A stretch of 64,000 nt of DNA, taken from positions 124,424,414 through 124,488,413 of the forward strand of contig CM057824.1 of assembly GCA_030068075.1 (NCBI GenBank). The letters are read 5' to 3'. The DNA comes from Paguma larvata. Taxonomy: Eukaryota > Chordata > Mammalia > Carnivora > Viverridae. Below, piece by piece: positions 36,413-48,309 of the stretch. The position numbers and the translations under genes are program-made. The notes below the pieces were generated by a model. It had not been told where the DNA came from, did no database searches, and saw nothing but the letters and a program-made list of their open reading frames with translations. Numbering within the stretch: position 1 is the first letter of the stretch; each line of letters opens with the position of its first letter.

Positions 36413-36638
36413 CTTTACTTTTTCTAAATGTTTATTTATTTTTGAGAGATAGGGAGAGAAAGAGAGAGAGAGAAAGCACACCTGAGCGGGGGAGGGGCAG
36501 AGAGAGAGGGAGACAGAGGATCTAAAGCGGACTCTGTGCTGACAGCAAAGAGCCCAATGCAGGGCTCGAACTCACGAACCTCAAGACCATGACCACAGCT
36601 GAAGTCCGATGCTCAACTAACTGAGCCACAAGACGCTC
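36413..36638 (-). mobile_element. SINEC, antisense
   Basis: Reverse felid-type copy, 'gctgacagcaaagagccc' near 36538 and 'ggctcgaactcacgaacc' near 36563. Short imperfect duplication CTAGTATTT / CTAGTGTTT. Confidence 0.95.
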
Positions 36639-36800
36639 CTAGTGTTTAATTCTTTCTAATTTACAAGGTACTGTACCATGTATTATCCCGTTTCATCATC
36701 ACGTTAAGCCTGTAAAGCAAAACTTATCAAATGAAATTTTTTACTATTTGTCCAAATTCATAGAAGCTAGTTCTTTGGGATCCCAACCTGGTAGCCCTCC
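36639..36800 (-). repeat. Possible MIR fragment
   Basis: 'ctgtaccatgtattatcccgtttcatc' region near 36671 and 'ttgggatcccaacctgg' near 36776 fit a diverged antisense MIR. Confidence 0.45.
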
Positions 36801-37694
36801 TTGAAGGTGATCAGCAGGCCATTGCAGGCTAAGAACTACTATGCTGTGATCGAGCCCTATTTGTTGACAATTTTTGCAGCACTGCAAATAAAGCTAACTT
36901 AGAAAGAGGAGAAAAAGTAAGTTTCTGTTGCAGTTATATGGTAACCAAGAGGTCAATGTGTAAATGGAGCTAGGAATGTGGAGCTGTGAGGACGATCATT
37001 GTAAGGTTCAGGAGATTTCTTGGATCTGGTTGGGACCTAGGGCATGCTGAGTTTGGCATGCAGAGATTTAGTTTGTGAAATGCATCTCTGCTGCTGTTGA
37101 TGTTAACTCTCAGTTAGTTACAACACTTAAAAGTCAAGAGATTTTACATAAAAGTTTGAATGCCCAACCTTTAAAACTTTCAGACCTGGCACCAATTTTC
37201 TGGAAGTAGGCAGTAGCTGTGCTCTTCCAAGTACAGCAGATCTCTAGTCTGTCCAAAGTTCTGACTACTTCCTATTTCTTCTTTTCTATAAAACAATGCT
37301 CGATAGACCCTAGAGTTAACAATACTATACTATTTCTAAGAGTATAGATCTTATGGTGAGTGTTCCTATTTAAAAATAAAAAGTAAAGAGACCAGGATAA
37401 CACTTTTGGAGGTAATGGATAATATTTACTGAGTAAGTTGTAGTGACAGCTTGGCAGATATAGACAGTTCCAGACTCATCAAGTTGTATACATTAAATAT
37501 GTAAAGCTTTCTGTATGTCAATCATACCAACTGTTCCTTAACGTTGCCCTTCTTCATATATCTCTATTACTTTTACAACCATTGGGGATTTCTGAGTTTG
37601 CAAGACTGGCTTAGAGCTGTAATTCTTGAAAACCGTAAGTATACTTTTTATCCTTTGTCTTCTATGAGTTTTCTAAAGTGTTACAGGAGAAGAT
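36801..37694. other. Non-coding, unassigned
   Basis: No recognised gene or repeat. Confidence 0.5.
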
Positions 37695-37705
37695 AAGAAA
37701 AGCAA

Positions 37706-37917
37706 TATCAGTTGGTTACTTGTTCAATTTTGGCTCAAGTCAGGATCTCATGAGTTGTGAGTTTGAGCCCCACATCTGGCTCTGTGCTGACCACTTGGAA
37801 CCAGGAGCCTGCTTCAGATTCTGTGTATCCCTCTCTCTTTGACCCTCCCCTGCTCGTGCTCTCTCTCTCTCTCTCTCTCTCTCTCAAAAATAAATAAACA
37901 TTAAAAAAATTTAAAAA
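37706..37917 (+). mobile_element. SINEC, 5' truncated
   Basis: Forward copy starting within the head ('cagttggttacttgttc'). Perfect duplication AAGAAAAGCAA at 37695-37705 and 37918-37928 shows that the truncation occurred at insertion rather than later. Confidence 0.94.
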
Positions 37918-38220
37918 AAGAAAAGCAAAGCAACATCCTGCATTAGGGGCAACCTCAAATTTATAAACAGAGAGAGAAAGGTTACAAACAGAGAGGAAAA
38001 GAGCAGTCATAAAAATAAAATAATTGTATTCTACCAAAGCTAGACAGGCAACTATGTCAAAATCAGTAAAAACAACTTTTCCATTCTATGTCCTTTGAAA
38101 AAATAGTCAGTTCACTAACATTCAAAAAAATTTTATATATCAACCTTTAAGCATTATCTCACACAGTAAATAGCTTACTCAGTGAGTTGAAATAAAAAAA
38201 AAAAAAAGCTAGGTAATTTT

Positions 38221-38423
38221 TTTAAATGTTCACTTATTTATTTTGAGAGAGAGAGAGAGAGTTAGTAGTGGAGGGGCAAAGAGAGCTAGAGAGAGAATCC
38301 CAAGCAGTCTCCCTGTATCAGTGCAGAGCCTGATGCAGAGCTCAATCCCATAAACCACGACATCATAACCTGAGCTAAAATCAAGAGTCGGCCACTTAAC
38401 CAACTGAGCCACCCAGGTGCTCT
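38221..38423 (-). mobile_element. SINEC, antisense
   Basis: Reverse copy. Target duplication AAGCTAGGTAATTTT (38206-38220) / AAGCTAGGTGATTTT (38424-38438), one mismatch. Confidence 0.96.
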
Positions 38424-38849
38424 AAGCTAGGTGATTTTATTCAAGTCATGATATGTTCATATTCTTTCATACAGACTAAATTACAATATTTAAAAAGCAT
38501 TAAATATTTTTACCTTAACTTTTAAATAGAGTAACCCAGTGTTACTGTGGTATAAACCATAATAAAGTGTATCTAGGGGTAGTTGATGCAAAGCTACCCC
38601 ACTTGCCACAGGTCTGATGATTAAAACAAGATGAAGATTCCCTTCCATGTGACACGCTTCCAAATATGATGGCAGGCATGCGCTGCATAAAGCCAGCTGA
38701 ATACACAACAGTATCTAAAATTACCTTTGCCTTTCAAAGTGCTACAACTATGTATTTCATCCAATAGTAGTAAGATGGATCCAAAAGGAAACAACTTTTT
38801 CTATACATATATATTTAATTACTTATTTATAATTATTTTTTCATTAGTT

Positions 38850-38925
38850 AATTTTAAAATTCCTGTATAATTAAGTTACAGTATTATATTAGTTTCAAGT
38901 GTAGAATACAGTGATCCATAAAATA
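38850..38925 (-). mobile_element. L1 3' end, short
   Basis: Antisense carnivore L1 3' terminus: 'attatattagtttcaagtg' near 38883 and 'agaatacagtgatccat' near 38903 match the 3' UTR that is also seen at 40235-40275. Only the last ~80 bases remain. Confidence 0.65.
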
Positions 38926-39025
38926 TCTTTATTTTCTTTTCCTTACCAGTTCTATAATGGTCTTTCTCAACTGTTAGCTGCTACATTCACAAAATATAAA
39001 TTACACAGTATACCAGTAACCACAT

Positions 39026-39268
39026 CAAAAAAAAATTTCAATGTATGTTTATTTTTGAGAGTGAAAGAGAGAGAGAGAGAAAGAGAGAGAGACAGAGAGT
39101 ACAAGCAGGAGACAGGCAGACAGAGAGAGAGAAGGAGACAGAATCTGAAGCAGGTTCCAGGCTCTGAGCTGTCAGCACAGAGCTGGATGTGGGGCTCAAA
39201 CCCACGAACCATGAGATCATGACCTGAGTTGAAGTCAGATATTTAATCCACTTAGCCATCCAGGTGAG
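39026..39268 (-). mobile_element. SINEC, antisense
   Basis: Reverse felid-type copy with a long GA tract at 39062-39142. Perfect duplication CCAGTAACCACAT at 39013-39025 and 39269-39281. Overlapping frames on both strands here are SINE-derived. Confidence 0.97.
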
Positions 39269-39996
39269 CCAGTAACCACATTTTTAAATAGGATATATCA
39301 ACTTAACCAAACATGAAAAAATATATTCTAATATATACAACCAACCAAAAAATTTAAAAAAGCACATAATACTTTTTTATGAGGTAAGAACTTATTTAAC
39401 ATAATGTCTAATGGAATAATCAAAATACTTTTAGACTTATTTTAATTTTATGTTTGCTCATGTGAAAATATTTTTGCAACTTTAATTTTAGTAAGGCATA
39501 ATTAGTCATATTTTAATTTATATTTCAACCCTTTATATGTTAAAGTTAAATTACTATAAGTGACCATGGGTTGGGTTATACAATGAAATAATAAATATTA
39601 TAATAAATCCAAATTTTGAACATAACTTCAAAATCTATGAGAAAGTATAAGTCAGGAAGAACTGTATATGTTATGATCTGATGAAAGCAGGAATTTACAC
39701 TAACCTTAAAATTATATAAGAGATTCTGAAAAATGCCTCAGGGCTCTGCAAATAAAGGAGGTCAAGGAGGGATCCTAAATTTAAACAGTATAGCTACCAA
39801 AAAATAAATAAATAAACAAATAAACAATCAGGATAGCTACCATTACTTCAAAGAGAATAGCTCTCTGTATCTAAATTCACAGGAAGCATTAATTTGCAAA
39901 CTTAAAAAGATTATTATGGGTAAAAGTGTGAGCACAACTAAACTTGAATCCAAACTCACTTTTTTTCTGAAGTTTTTATTTAAATTCCAGTTAACA

Positions 39997-40219
39997 GGGA
40001 TGCCTGGGTGGCTCAGTCAGTTAAGTGTCCAACTTTAGCTCAGGTCATGATCTTGCAGTTTGTGAGTTTGAGTTCCGCATTGGGCTCTGTGCTGACAGCT
40101 CAGAGCCTGAAGCCTCCTTCAGATTTGTGTCTCTCCCTTCTCTGTCCCTCCCATGCTCATGCTTTCTCTGTCTCTCAGTAATAAATAAAAACATTAAAAA
40201 TAAATAAATAATAAATAAT
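39997..40219 (+). mobile_element. SINEC nested in L1 (first)
   Basis: Forward felid-type copy. Perfect 15-bp duplication AAATTCCAGTTAACA at 39982-39996 and 40220-40234, taken from the L1 3' UTR. Tail is an expanded (TAAA)n / (TAATAA) tract. Confidence 0.97.
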
Positions 40220-40310
40220 AAATTCCAGTTAACATACAGTGTAAAATTAGTTTCAGGTGTACAATTTAGTGATTGAACACTTCCATACAACACTCAACAC
40301 AAGAAGTGAA

Positions 40311-40464
40311 ATTTTTTTATTTTTATTTTTTGGTAGGCCTCACACTTAGCACAGAGCCTGACACAGGGCTTGAATTCACGACCCTGAGATCAAGGACTGA
40401 ATTGAAATCAAGAATTGGATGCTTAACCAACCAAATTGGATGCTTTAAGACACCCAGGTACCCC
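40311..40464 (-). mobile_element. SINEC nested in L1 (second), deleted
   Basis: Reverse copy lacking the whole GA/CT tract: the T-rich tail joins directly to 'taggcctcacacttagcac'. It has a short internal repeat of AATTGGATGCTT near 40413 and 40433. Confidence 0.88.
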
Positions 40465-40769
40465 AACAAGTTCATTTCTTAATCCCCTATTAAACCCATC
40501 TCTGCACCCACCTCTCCTCTTCCCCTCTGGTAACCATCACATTGTTCCCTACAGTTAAGAGTCTGTTTCTCAGTTTCTCTCTCTCTCTCTCTCTCTTTTT
40601 CTATGCTCATTTGTTTTGTTTCTTAAATTCTACATGAGTGAATTTATATGGTCTTGTCTTTCTCTGACTGACTTATTCGGATTACAAAACACTCTCTAGT
40701 TCCATCCATGTTGTTTCAAATGACAAAATTTCATTCTTTTTTGTGACTGAATAATATTCCACTATGTAT

Positions 40770-40953
40770 GGGGTGCCTGTGTGGCCTCAGTAGGTTAAGC
40801 GGTAGACTTCAGCTCAGATCACAATCTCATGATTTACAAGTTTGATCGAGCCCTGCATCAGGCTCTGAACTGACAGTGCAAACCCTGCCTGGGATTCCCT
40901 TTCTCTCTCTCTCCCTCTCTCACTCAGAATAAATAAATAAACTTAAAAAACAA
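40770..40953 (+). mobile_element. SINEC nested in L1 (third)
   Basis: Forward copy with duplication ATTCCACTATGTAT (40756-40769) / ATTCCATTGCGTAT (40954-40967). Diverged, hence older than the copy at 39997. Confidence 0.93.
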
Positions 40954-40967
40954 ATTCCATTGCGTAT

Positions 40968-41925
40968 ATACCACATCGTCTTTATGCATTCATCAGTTGA
41001 GGGGACACAGGCTGTTTCAATAGTTTGGCTATTGTGTAGATAATACTGCTATGAGCATTGGGGTGCATATACAGTTCTGAAAGTTTTTTGAGGGGTGTAA
41101 ATACCCCCACTAGTAGTGCAATTGCTAGATGGTAGGGTAGTTTTAGTTTTAACTTTTGAGGAATCTCCATCCTGTTTTTCATAGTGTACATTCAGGTGCA
41201 AATTGCACCAATTTGCAATCCCGCCAAAAGTGCAGAGCGTTCCCTACATCCTCACCAACACCTGTTCTTTCTTGTGATGTTGATTTTAACCATTCTGACA
41301 GGCAGGAGGTGACATCTCATTATAGTTTTGATTTGCATTTCCCTGATGATCAGTAATGTTAAGCATCTTTTCATGTATCTCTTGGCTATCTGTATGTCTT
41401 CTTTAGAAAAATGTCTATTCATGTCTTCTGCCCATTTTTTCATTGGATTATTGTTTTTTGAGTGTTGAGTTTTATAAGTTCTTTATAGATTTTGGGTACT
41501 AACCCTTTATCAGATATGTCATTTGCAAATATCTTCTTCCATTCCATAGGTTACCTTTTAGTTTTGTTGATTGTTTCCTTTGCTCTGCAGAAGCATTGTA
41601 TTTTGTATAGACCCAATAGTTTATTTTTGTTTTTGTTTCCCTTGCCTCAGGAGTCATATCTAGAAAAAAGTTACTATGACTATATCAGAGAAGTTACCAC
41701 CTATGTTCTTTTCTAGGATTTTTATTGTTTCAGGTCTCACATTTAACTCGTTAATCCATTTTGAATTTATTTTTTGTGTATAGTGTAAGAAAATGGCCCA
41801 GTTTCATTCTTTTGCATGTTGCTGTCCAGTTTTCTGAACACCATTTGTTGAAGAGACTGTCTTTTTCCCACAGGGTATTCTTTCCTACTTTGTCAAAAAT
41901 TAATTGAGCATATAGTTGTGGGTTT
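40968..41925 (-). pseudogene. LINE-1 ORF2 C-terminal remnant
   Basis: Decayed end of the L1 ORF2 protein (endonuclease/reverse transcriptase), read on the minus strand. A 63-codon open piece at 41252-41443 contains [19 protein letters not shown] and [13 protein letters not shown], hallmarks of the ORF2 C-terminal region; another piece at 40982-41191 contains SSIIYTIAKLLKQP. The frame is broken between the pieces by indels and stops, and the catalytic RT and endonuclease parts are not in the window. Confidence 0.9.
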
Positions 41926-43084
41926 CCCCTTATTTTTGATAAGAAATCAGATTGAAAGTTGAATTAAATCTCAAGATCATACAATTATTTAGCTGTTCTT
42001 TTCAGATTCTCATTTCAGTAACTTTCCTAGTATAATCCACTGCAAAATTAGGCTCAATGTCCTACATCCTTTTTTGTATTCATGTTCACTGTTTCCTTAT
42101 ATCCTATCATAAGAAAAACTGTGACAAAAATATGAAGTAGAATAGAATTACTAGGACCTCTTCCTAGTGTACCCTCCAGGTTTATCTCTGCTGTGCACTG
42201 CTTTTGAGCTATTTTATAACTTCGTAAGTCAAATGATACTAATAGAAATGCAAATTGTGTCTGGAGGATATGCACTCGACTACCGTCCTGTGGATATTGA
42301 CCAGTTTTGCATCTGTCTTAAAATTCATTTCAGATTTTTGTGTGGTCCTTTGAAATTTCCTTTGAACAACATGTGCCTTTTTACTGGCTCCTTCATCCAT
42401 TAATGCATTAAATAAAAGCTGTGATATGTGCCTTTCGAATTTGCAGGAATCATCAATTTATCTTTTCAAATAAGTGTTCTTTGACACCATTCCTTCTTTG
42501 GTGTAATCCATTCAGCCTCCACTCTCCCCTCCCAACTGGAATTGCTTTTAAAATAGTTCTAATTTTCTCCTAGTAATCAATGCAAAGGCCTGTTCCTAAT
42601 TCTCCAGTTTCAACCCCAGGGATTCTAATACTCTCAGCAATCATTCTAGAGTCTCTTTCCTGCTCTGACCTTTAGAACATCATTCTTTCCTGTTTTCTTT
42701 TCTACTTCCATGGCCACTGTTATCTCAAATAGCATCAGCCCGGTACGATTTGTAGAAATTGGAGTTTATGGTCACCTTTTGAATATATTAAATGACCTGC
42801 ATATATCCTTCCCTCTCCCCAGGTCATGTAAATTTCACTCATCAGTATTGGTGTTTCACATGTGCTTATCCCTGGCCCTCATCTAGACCACCACAGCAAA
42901 ATTCTGCAGAGAAATTCATCTTTATGGTTTGAACTACATACAGAAAACTGACAAATACATTTTCAAACTCTGAACTTTTCCAGGATTCCAAAATAATGTG
43001 ATCATTTATGTCCATCAATAAGGATCCCTGTTCCCCACCATTTCCTACAAGATTGTCAAGAACTGTGAAATATCTTACTCTGCC

Positions 43085-43325
43085 TGCAAGCTAAGATGTT
43101 AGACACAGATGCATGGATGCTGGCAAAAGACACAAGACTCCTTCATCAGAAACAAAGGATTTTATTACTCTTAACTTAGCAGGCAGCATGAGCTTCCTAT
43201 TCGTATGCATTCTCCTTGTTCCCCAAATTCCATGGGAAGAAACAAGGCTGTGGGCACAAGCTGATGTTATGCGTACAGTGCATCACTGCTAAGGAACTTC
43301 AAGCTTAAGAAATCCCAGTCTCTAA
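43085..43325 (-). mobile_element. Possible LTR, unassigned
   Basis: Read on the minus strand, 'agtaataaaatcctttg' near 43150-43167 looks like an LTR polyadenylation region followed by 'gtcttgtgtcttttgcc' (R/U5-like). No terminal TG/CA or target duplication could be fixed. Confidence 0.33.
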
Positions 43326-44507
43326 GGCTGAGAACCAAACATTTGTCTTAAAAAGAGATACTGTTTTTACTCATTGAACAATAAACAAATTTACCCTCTG
43401 CTCAGCAGAGAGATACTATTGCTAACTTCCAAGGCTGTTCACTATCTGGAAAATAACCCAGAAGAAAAGTCCTCAGTACCTCAGCTTATCAGATGTCCAA
43501 AAACATGAGAAACCTATGTAGAGTTGACTCTCAAACAAATGAAGCCCAAAATCCTCAAATAAGCAACTGTGAGCCTTCATAAACTGTGAAGCACTGTGTC
43601 TGTCTCAGAGGATGAAGTGAATAAATTTCACACATCATACATAAGAGACTAAGTGTAGAGAATTAAATAAATGATTAATGACTATCACATTGGTGAAGAT
43701 GTAGAGACGAGAATTAATTCATTATAGTTTCTGATCCATGTTATCTTACTTAGATTTTATGGCACACTGTCCCTGCTATTTTTTGTGAATGGATGAGATA
43801 TTTCAAAAAGGAAACTAACTAACATCACCAGAAAACAAAAGACAATGAGATTACTCTGCCTGAGAATCCAATCATAACTATTCAATTTTCCAAAAATAGT
43901 GTTTAACCTCAGTTAACAGAAGGTTAAATGTGCCTGAAACAATGCCCCTCCCCCTTAACTGGATGATGATCATTAAGAAGTAAGAAAAGCAGGTAATATA
44001 ACTCTCCCTTCCAAAAAAAAAAAAAAAATCATTAGTCATCATTAAAAATTTCAAGCCTACATTATGCTTTACATTCAATTAAAGTCAGGCATTTTTTAGT
44101 AGAAAACAGTAAGGAAGCAAGAAATCAAAGTAGGTCATTCAGATTAAGTAGAAATGCTTAGAAAAATGATTTTTAAAGATGTATTCATTTTTATCTGGAA
44201 AAAAAACAGGATGAGGAAGACAATAGTCTAACCGGAAAGTCAAAGAAAGTTACACTCTTTGGGAAAATATCTGAATTTTTTTAAACGGAGATAAAACAAA
44301 GGTCAATGAGCAGAGCAAAATCAATACAATAATAAAGCCAGGAAAATAATAGTATATTTACAAATAATACCCTGCATAATCACAGAAAACTATATCTCAC
44401 ATTTGTAGTTTTTAATGAAATATTTTCTTTATCTAAGACAACCTGTATAATGCATTATGTTAGTTGAGAGCCTAAATTACTTTTGGCTTCTTAGAGTAGA
44501 TTTATAC

Positions 44508-44577
44508 TGAAGTTGATTTTAAAAAATTGTAAGAATACGCCATGAAGTTGATTTTAAAAAATTGTAAGAATATGCCA
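44508..44577. repeat. 35-bp tandem duplication
   Basis: Two head-to-tail copies of a 35-bp unit starting TGAAGTTGATTTTAAAAAAT, at 44508-44542 and 44543-44577, differing only at one C/T within a CpG (ATACGCCA / ATATGCCA). Confidence 0.95.
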
Positions 44578-44907
44578 TTGCTTTGATTTTTAAAATCAAA
44601 ACTTCCTTAACAGTTGCCTTTTAATAAGAAGTTGAATAAAAATGTATTGCTTTTAGAAGATTAGTGACAATAAAAATAAAGAACCTAAAATAAACATTGT
44701 TAACATAAAATACCAAATACAGATCTTAAAGTATATTAAAATTGATCCAAATCAAAACCGAGCTAATATACTACAAAGATACTTACCATATCATAGGAAC
44801 CTCTATACTGAAGAAAAAAGAAGTTAAGTGTTTCACTTGCATAAGAAGCTTAAGAAAGAAGAATAAGAAACAGTTTTTATTTAAGTTGCTAAGATTAAAA
44901 AAAATGA

Positions 44908-45118
44908 GGGGCATCTGGGTGGCTCTGACTGTTGAGCAGCCAACTTTATTTCAGGGTGTTATACCATGGTTTGTGGGTTTGATCCCTGCTTCAGGCTCTG
45001 TGCTGAGAGTGAGGAGCCTGTTTGGGATTCTCTGCCTCTCTCTCTCTCTCTCTGCCCTTCCCCCATTCATGCTCGCCCTCTCTCTCTCTCAAAAATAAAT
45101 AAACATTAAAAAAAAAAG
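44908..45118 (+). mobile_element. SINEC, sense
   Basis: Forward copy with (CT)n near 45038-45053. It accounts for the 3' half of the longest open frame in the window (118 codons, 44742-45098), which is therefore not a gene. Confidence 0.95.
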
Positions 45119-45560
45119 TGCCCAGGTGTGAGTCTCTTGAGTGCACCAGATCAACAGATGATGAGAAAAATATAGAAGAATATACCTTTCCAGAAAAATC
45201 TCTTCAGGGTCAATAAATGATAAAATATGCCAAGAGTTGAGATTTGAGAAAAAATTTTTGTTTGTTTTCCAATGATGTAGGCATAAATTTAAAAGTTTTT
45301 TTAAACACATTTTAAAAATTTCTCTCACATCTCAGAAATGTTTGTTTTATAAGGTCTATTGTTTCATTTCATTGCTATTGATCTGAACCTAAATGTCGAT
45401 AATATGGAAAAATGATTAACTCTGTTATTCCAGGACGTTTCTTTTAATTGCGTGCAGATTTAGTCTACAATAATAAATATCTTATTAATCCAGAGAAAAA
45501 GAGTTACATAGTAATCTCTACAGTTTTTACTTGAACATTTCAATTTAAATCTATAAACCT

Positions 45561-45764
45561 GGGGCACCTGGATGGCTTAGTCAGTTAAGCTTCCAACTCT
45601 TGATTTATACTGGGGTCATGATCTCATGCTTTGTGAGTCCGAGCCTAGTGCTGACCACACAGAGCCTGCTTGGGATTCTCTCCGTCCTCTCTCTCTACCT
45701 CTCCCCTGCTCACATTCTCTCTTTCTCTTTCTCTCTCTCTCAAAATAAATAAACTTAAAAAAAT
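45561..45764 (+). mobile_element. SINEC, sense
   Basis: Forward copy missing part of the body ('cgagcctagtgctgaccac'). Imperfect duplication AAATCTATAAACCT (45547-45560) / AAATCTACAAGTCT (45765-45778). Confidence 0.94.
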
Positions 45765-45778
45765 AAATCTACAAGTCT

Positions 45779-46469
45779 TTTCTCTATATTATATCTTTAA
45801 GCCAACATCTACTTTGGCCTTTAAGAATTTAAATTGTTTTTTTGATATCGCAAAATATTTGCTATGGAGAAACACTTTAAATTCATAAATTCAGAATCAA
45901 TGGTTAGAACTTAAATTTCGCAGCCATTCTCAGTTTTGGAGCCCAGTCCCTGAAAATTAAGGAACTCATCCCAAGAGGGTCTTGGTAGAGAACAGGAGAG
46001 TAAATATCACCCATCGTGGGTAATCTCACAATGGACTAATGTGTAATTCAATGATAATACCAAGGAAAAATTTTATGTCACTTTCAGATATTTGGGAATT
46101 ATCACAGACTATGCTTTCAATCTTTTCCATATATGCCTGGAACCCTAGAAGATTCGACATAAATAGTAGCAGGTAATCTTATGTGTTCTCATGTCTGCAA
46201 ACACTACTAACTTTTTCTAATGACTCTAAACTCTATATCACCAAGTGAAGATTCTTCTTCTAGCTCTAAGCCAGTTTATTTATTTAATAATTTAAGTACA
46301 TAATGAATAGCTCCTGCAGGCACCAAAAACTTCCCTCAAATTTTTCCTCTCCTTTTCTTTTTATCCAAGAAATGCCATCATTACCATTTGTCCAAAGTTC
46401 AACTAAAACTTTCTATCTCTGGTGCTCTAATAGCTCACTGATTACCAAATCCTGCCTATTCTATTCATT
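45779..46469. other. Non-coding, unassigned
   Basis: Sequence at 46190-46460 is L2-like in composition but not securely matched. Confidence 0.45.
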
Positions 46470-46673
46470 GAAATATGTATTGATATAATTGAAGATTCAC
46501 ATGCAGTTGTATGAAATAAAAGGGAGAGGTCCTATGTATATTTTACTCAGTTACTCCCAATAGTAACAATTTGTAAAAACAAGGTATTAATATCACAACC
46601 GGGATATTGTCTGACATTGATTCAGTTCACAGATCTTATTCATGTTTTCTCAGTTTTGTTGTTGTTGTTGCTC

Positions 46674-46720
<47 letters not shown>

Positions 46721-46828
46721 TGTTTTAGGTCTATACAATTTTATCACATGAGTTCATGTATTTACTTCCAAAGCAAAGATATGGAATAGTTACATCACCA
46801 CAAAGATCCTGCCAAGATTTTTTGCTAA
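46470..46828 (-). mobile_element. Old L1 3' end with (GT)n
   Basis: Antisense L1 3' UTR: 'tgattcagttcacagatcttattcatg' region near 46618, then a (TG)n run, then 'ggtctatacaattttatcac' near 46729, 'atggaatagttacatcacc' near 46781 and 'caaagatcctgcc' near 46801. The GT stretch is native to this L1 type and has expanded. Confidence 0.7.
46677..46723. repeat. (TG)n microsatellite
   Basis: About 23 TG units with one TA interruption near 46713, preceded by (GTT)5 at about 46657-46670. Confidence 0.95.
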
Positions 46829-46830
46829 TT

Positions 46831-47036
46831 ATTTTTTTATGTTTATTTATTTTGGAGACAGAAAAAGACAGCAAGAGCAGGAGAGGGGCAGAGAGAAGGA
46901 GACACAGAATCTGAAGCAGGCTCCAGGCTCTGAGCTGTCAGCACAGAACCCGATGCGAGGCTTGAACTCACAAACATGAGATCATGAGCTGAGCTGAAGT
47001 CAGACGCTCAACCAAATGAGCCACCCAGGTGCCCCT
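46831..47036 (-). mobile_element. SINEC, antisense
   Basis: Reverse felid-type copy inserted in or just beyond the old L1 end: 'ctccaggctctgagctgtc' near 46921, head 'atgagccacccaggtgcccc'. Confidence 0.95.
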
Positions 47037-48066
47037 TAATTCTTGATTTCTCTTCTTCTACTTTCCTTTCCAAACACTCACCTCCTGTATTGAATCAGCC
47101 GTCTTGCAGGCATTTCTGACTCTAGACTTCCAGTTCTTCCAGTGTATCCTTTACAATACATTTATACCATGAAAATCTGATTATGTCACTGGTCTAGGAA
47201 GCTACCAAGGAAGGCAATTTCCTAAGTCTCTGACTTACTCCTAATTTACACACTGGAAAAATTCTGCATATTACTAAAATATAAAATTTAACCAAGAGTT
47301 ACTGGTATAGCTTATTAGTCCTAGAAAGAAGAAATCAAGTAATTTTTGCTGCCTGTCCTCTTAATATAATATTCAGTGACAATTCAGTCTTACCTATGGA
47401 TTTGGTGGCCCCAATAATCACTCAACTGCAAACTTTTATAGGAAATTGATAGGAACTATATGCCAACTTTATTTTTATGTTTAGAAATATTGATCAAATG
47501 GCCTATCAGCTCTTGCTTTTCAGATTTATATCACTCTAGTCACAGCACGGCAACTAAGGAAAAAAGCCAAAGAGATAGATCTCCAAAAGTAAAATTACTG
47601 CTGCTAAAGATGAATTTCTTGAAACTGCTCTTAAAATTACCAATTTATTTTACAGACAGCTATAGACTGCTATTAATGATTTATATATTGACTACCATAA
47701 CATATCACATTACTTTGGAAAGTATGCTGCTTGGCTATAAATAATTTGTCTTATGGTTTCTAGAAATTTGTTGACTCCTCTCCATTTCTCTTCTCTCAAG
47801 ATAAGTGTTCTCCTGAGAGTTAAGAATGTAACTTACTAGAAATTTATCCAACTATTTCCTACTCAAAGAGAATTTTGCAGCATTTCATACCAAGAGACAT
47901 TACTAAATTATTAGGATGGATGAAGCTTCCCACTTTTTCTACATGTAAATTAAAATAGACATTATAGAATACTGATGCTCATGTGTGCTAGGCAACACAC
48001 TCATCAGAATCTTTTATTTCTCCTCTCATGTTCTAAGAGTATGACTCTTAGTGTTTATAAAGAATG
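47037..48066. other. Non-coding, possible L2 at 5' end
   Basis: 47040-47230 is pyrimidine-rich and L2-like ('ctgattatgtcactggtct' near 47177). The rest is unassigned; the 94-codon frame at 47460-47744 has no support. Confidence 0.45.
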
Positions 48067-48085
48067 GCAACTGGTTTTTATTTTA

Positions 48086-48309
48086 TTTTATTATTTTATT
48101 TTATTTTGAGAGAGAGAGAGAGAGAGAGAACAAGAGATGGGCAGAGAGAGAGAGAGAGAGAGAGAATCCCAAGCAGGCTCTGTGCTGTCAGTGCAGAGCC
48201 CAACATGGGGCTTGATCCCATGAGCCAGGAGATCGTGATCAGAGATCATGACCTGAGCCAACATCAAAAGTCAGATGATTAACTGACGAGCCAGCCACCC
48301 AAGCACCCC
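48086..48309 (-). mobile_element. SINEC, antisense
   Basis: Reverse copy with (GA)n at 48109-48164 and an insertion in the head. Long target duplication GCAACTGGTTTTTATTTTA (48067-48085) / GCAACTAGTTTTTATTTTA (48310-48328), one mismatch. A short internal repeat 'gagatc(g)tgatc agagatcatgacc' sits at 48229-48252. Confidence 0.96.

Larger units (their letters stand above)
39959..41930 (-). mobile_element. Carnivore LINE-1, 5' truncated, with three nested SINEs
   Basis: Antisense L1 from its 3' end (T-rich near 39961, 'aaattccagttaaca', 'gtttcaggtgtacaattta') through the 3' UTR ('ggtaaccatcacattgtt' near 40529) into the ORF2 3' half (41000-41925). Three SINEs interrupt it: 39997-40219 (+), 40311-40464 (-) and 40770-40953 (+). 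L1 sequence resumes exactly across each gap, so they were inserted after the L1. The 5' end, ORF1 and most of ORF2 are absent; the element cannot be autonomous. Confidence 0.95.
41931..44907. other. Largely unassigned non-coding
   Basis: About 3 kb with no SINE. Pyrimidine-rich sequence at about 42470-42960 may be very old L2. A possible LTR lies at about 43085-43325, and a 35-bp tandem duplication at 44508-44577. No supported exon. Confidence 0.45.

Noticed and set aside
38911..39259. Overlapping frames on both strands with Arg-Glu or Ser-Leu repeats
   Set aside because: These are translations of the (GA)n/(CT)n tract of the SINE at 39026-39268.
40982..41443. Protein-like minus-strand frames as a host gene
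   Set aside because: Motifs match the C-terminal part of LINE-1 ORF2 and are annotated as its remnant.
44742..45098. Longest open frame in the window (118 codons, plus strand)
   Set aside because: Its 3' half is the sense SINE at 44908-45118 and its 5' half is lysine-rich AT sequence; no splice or family support.
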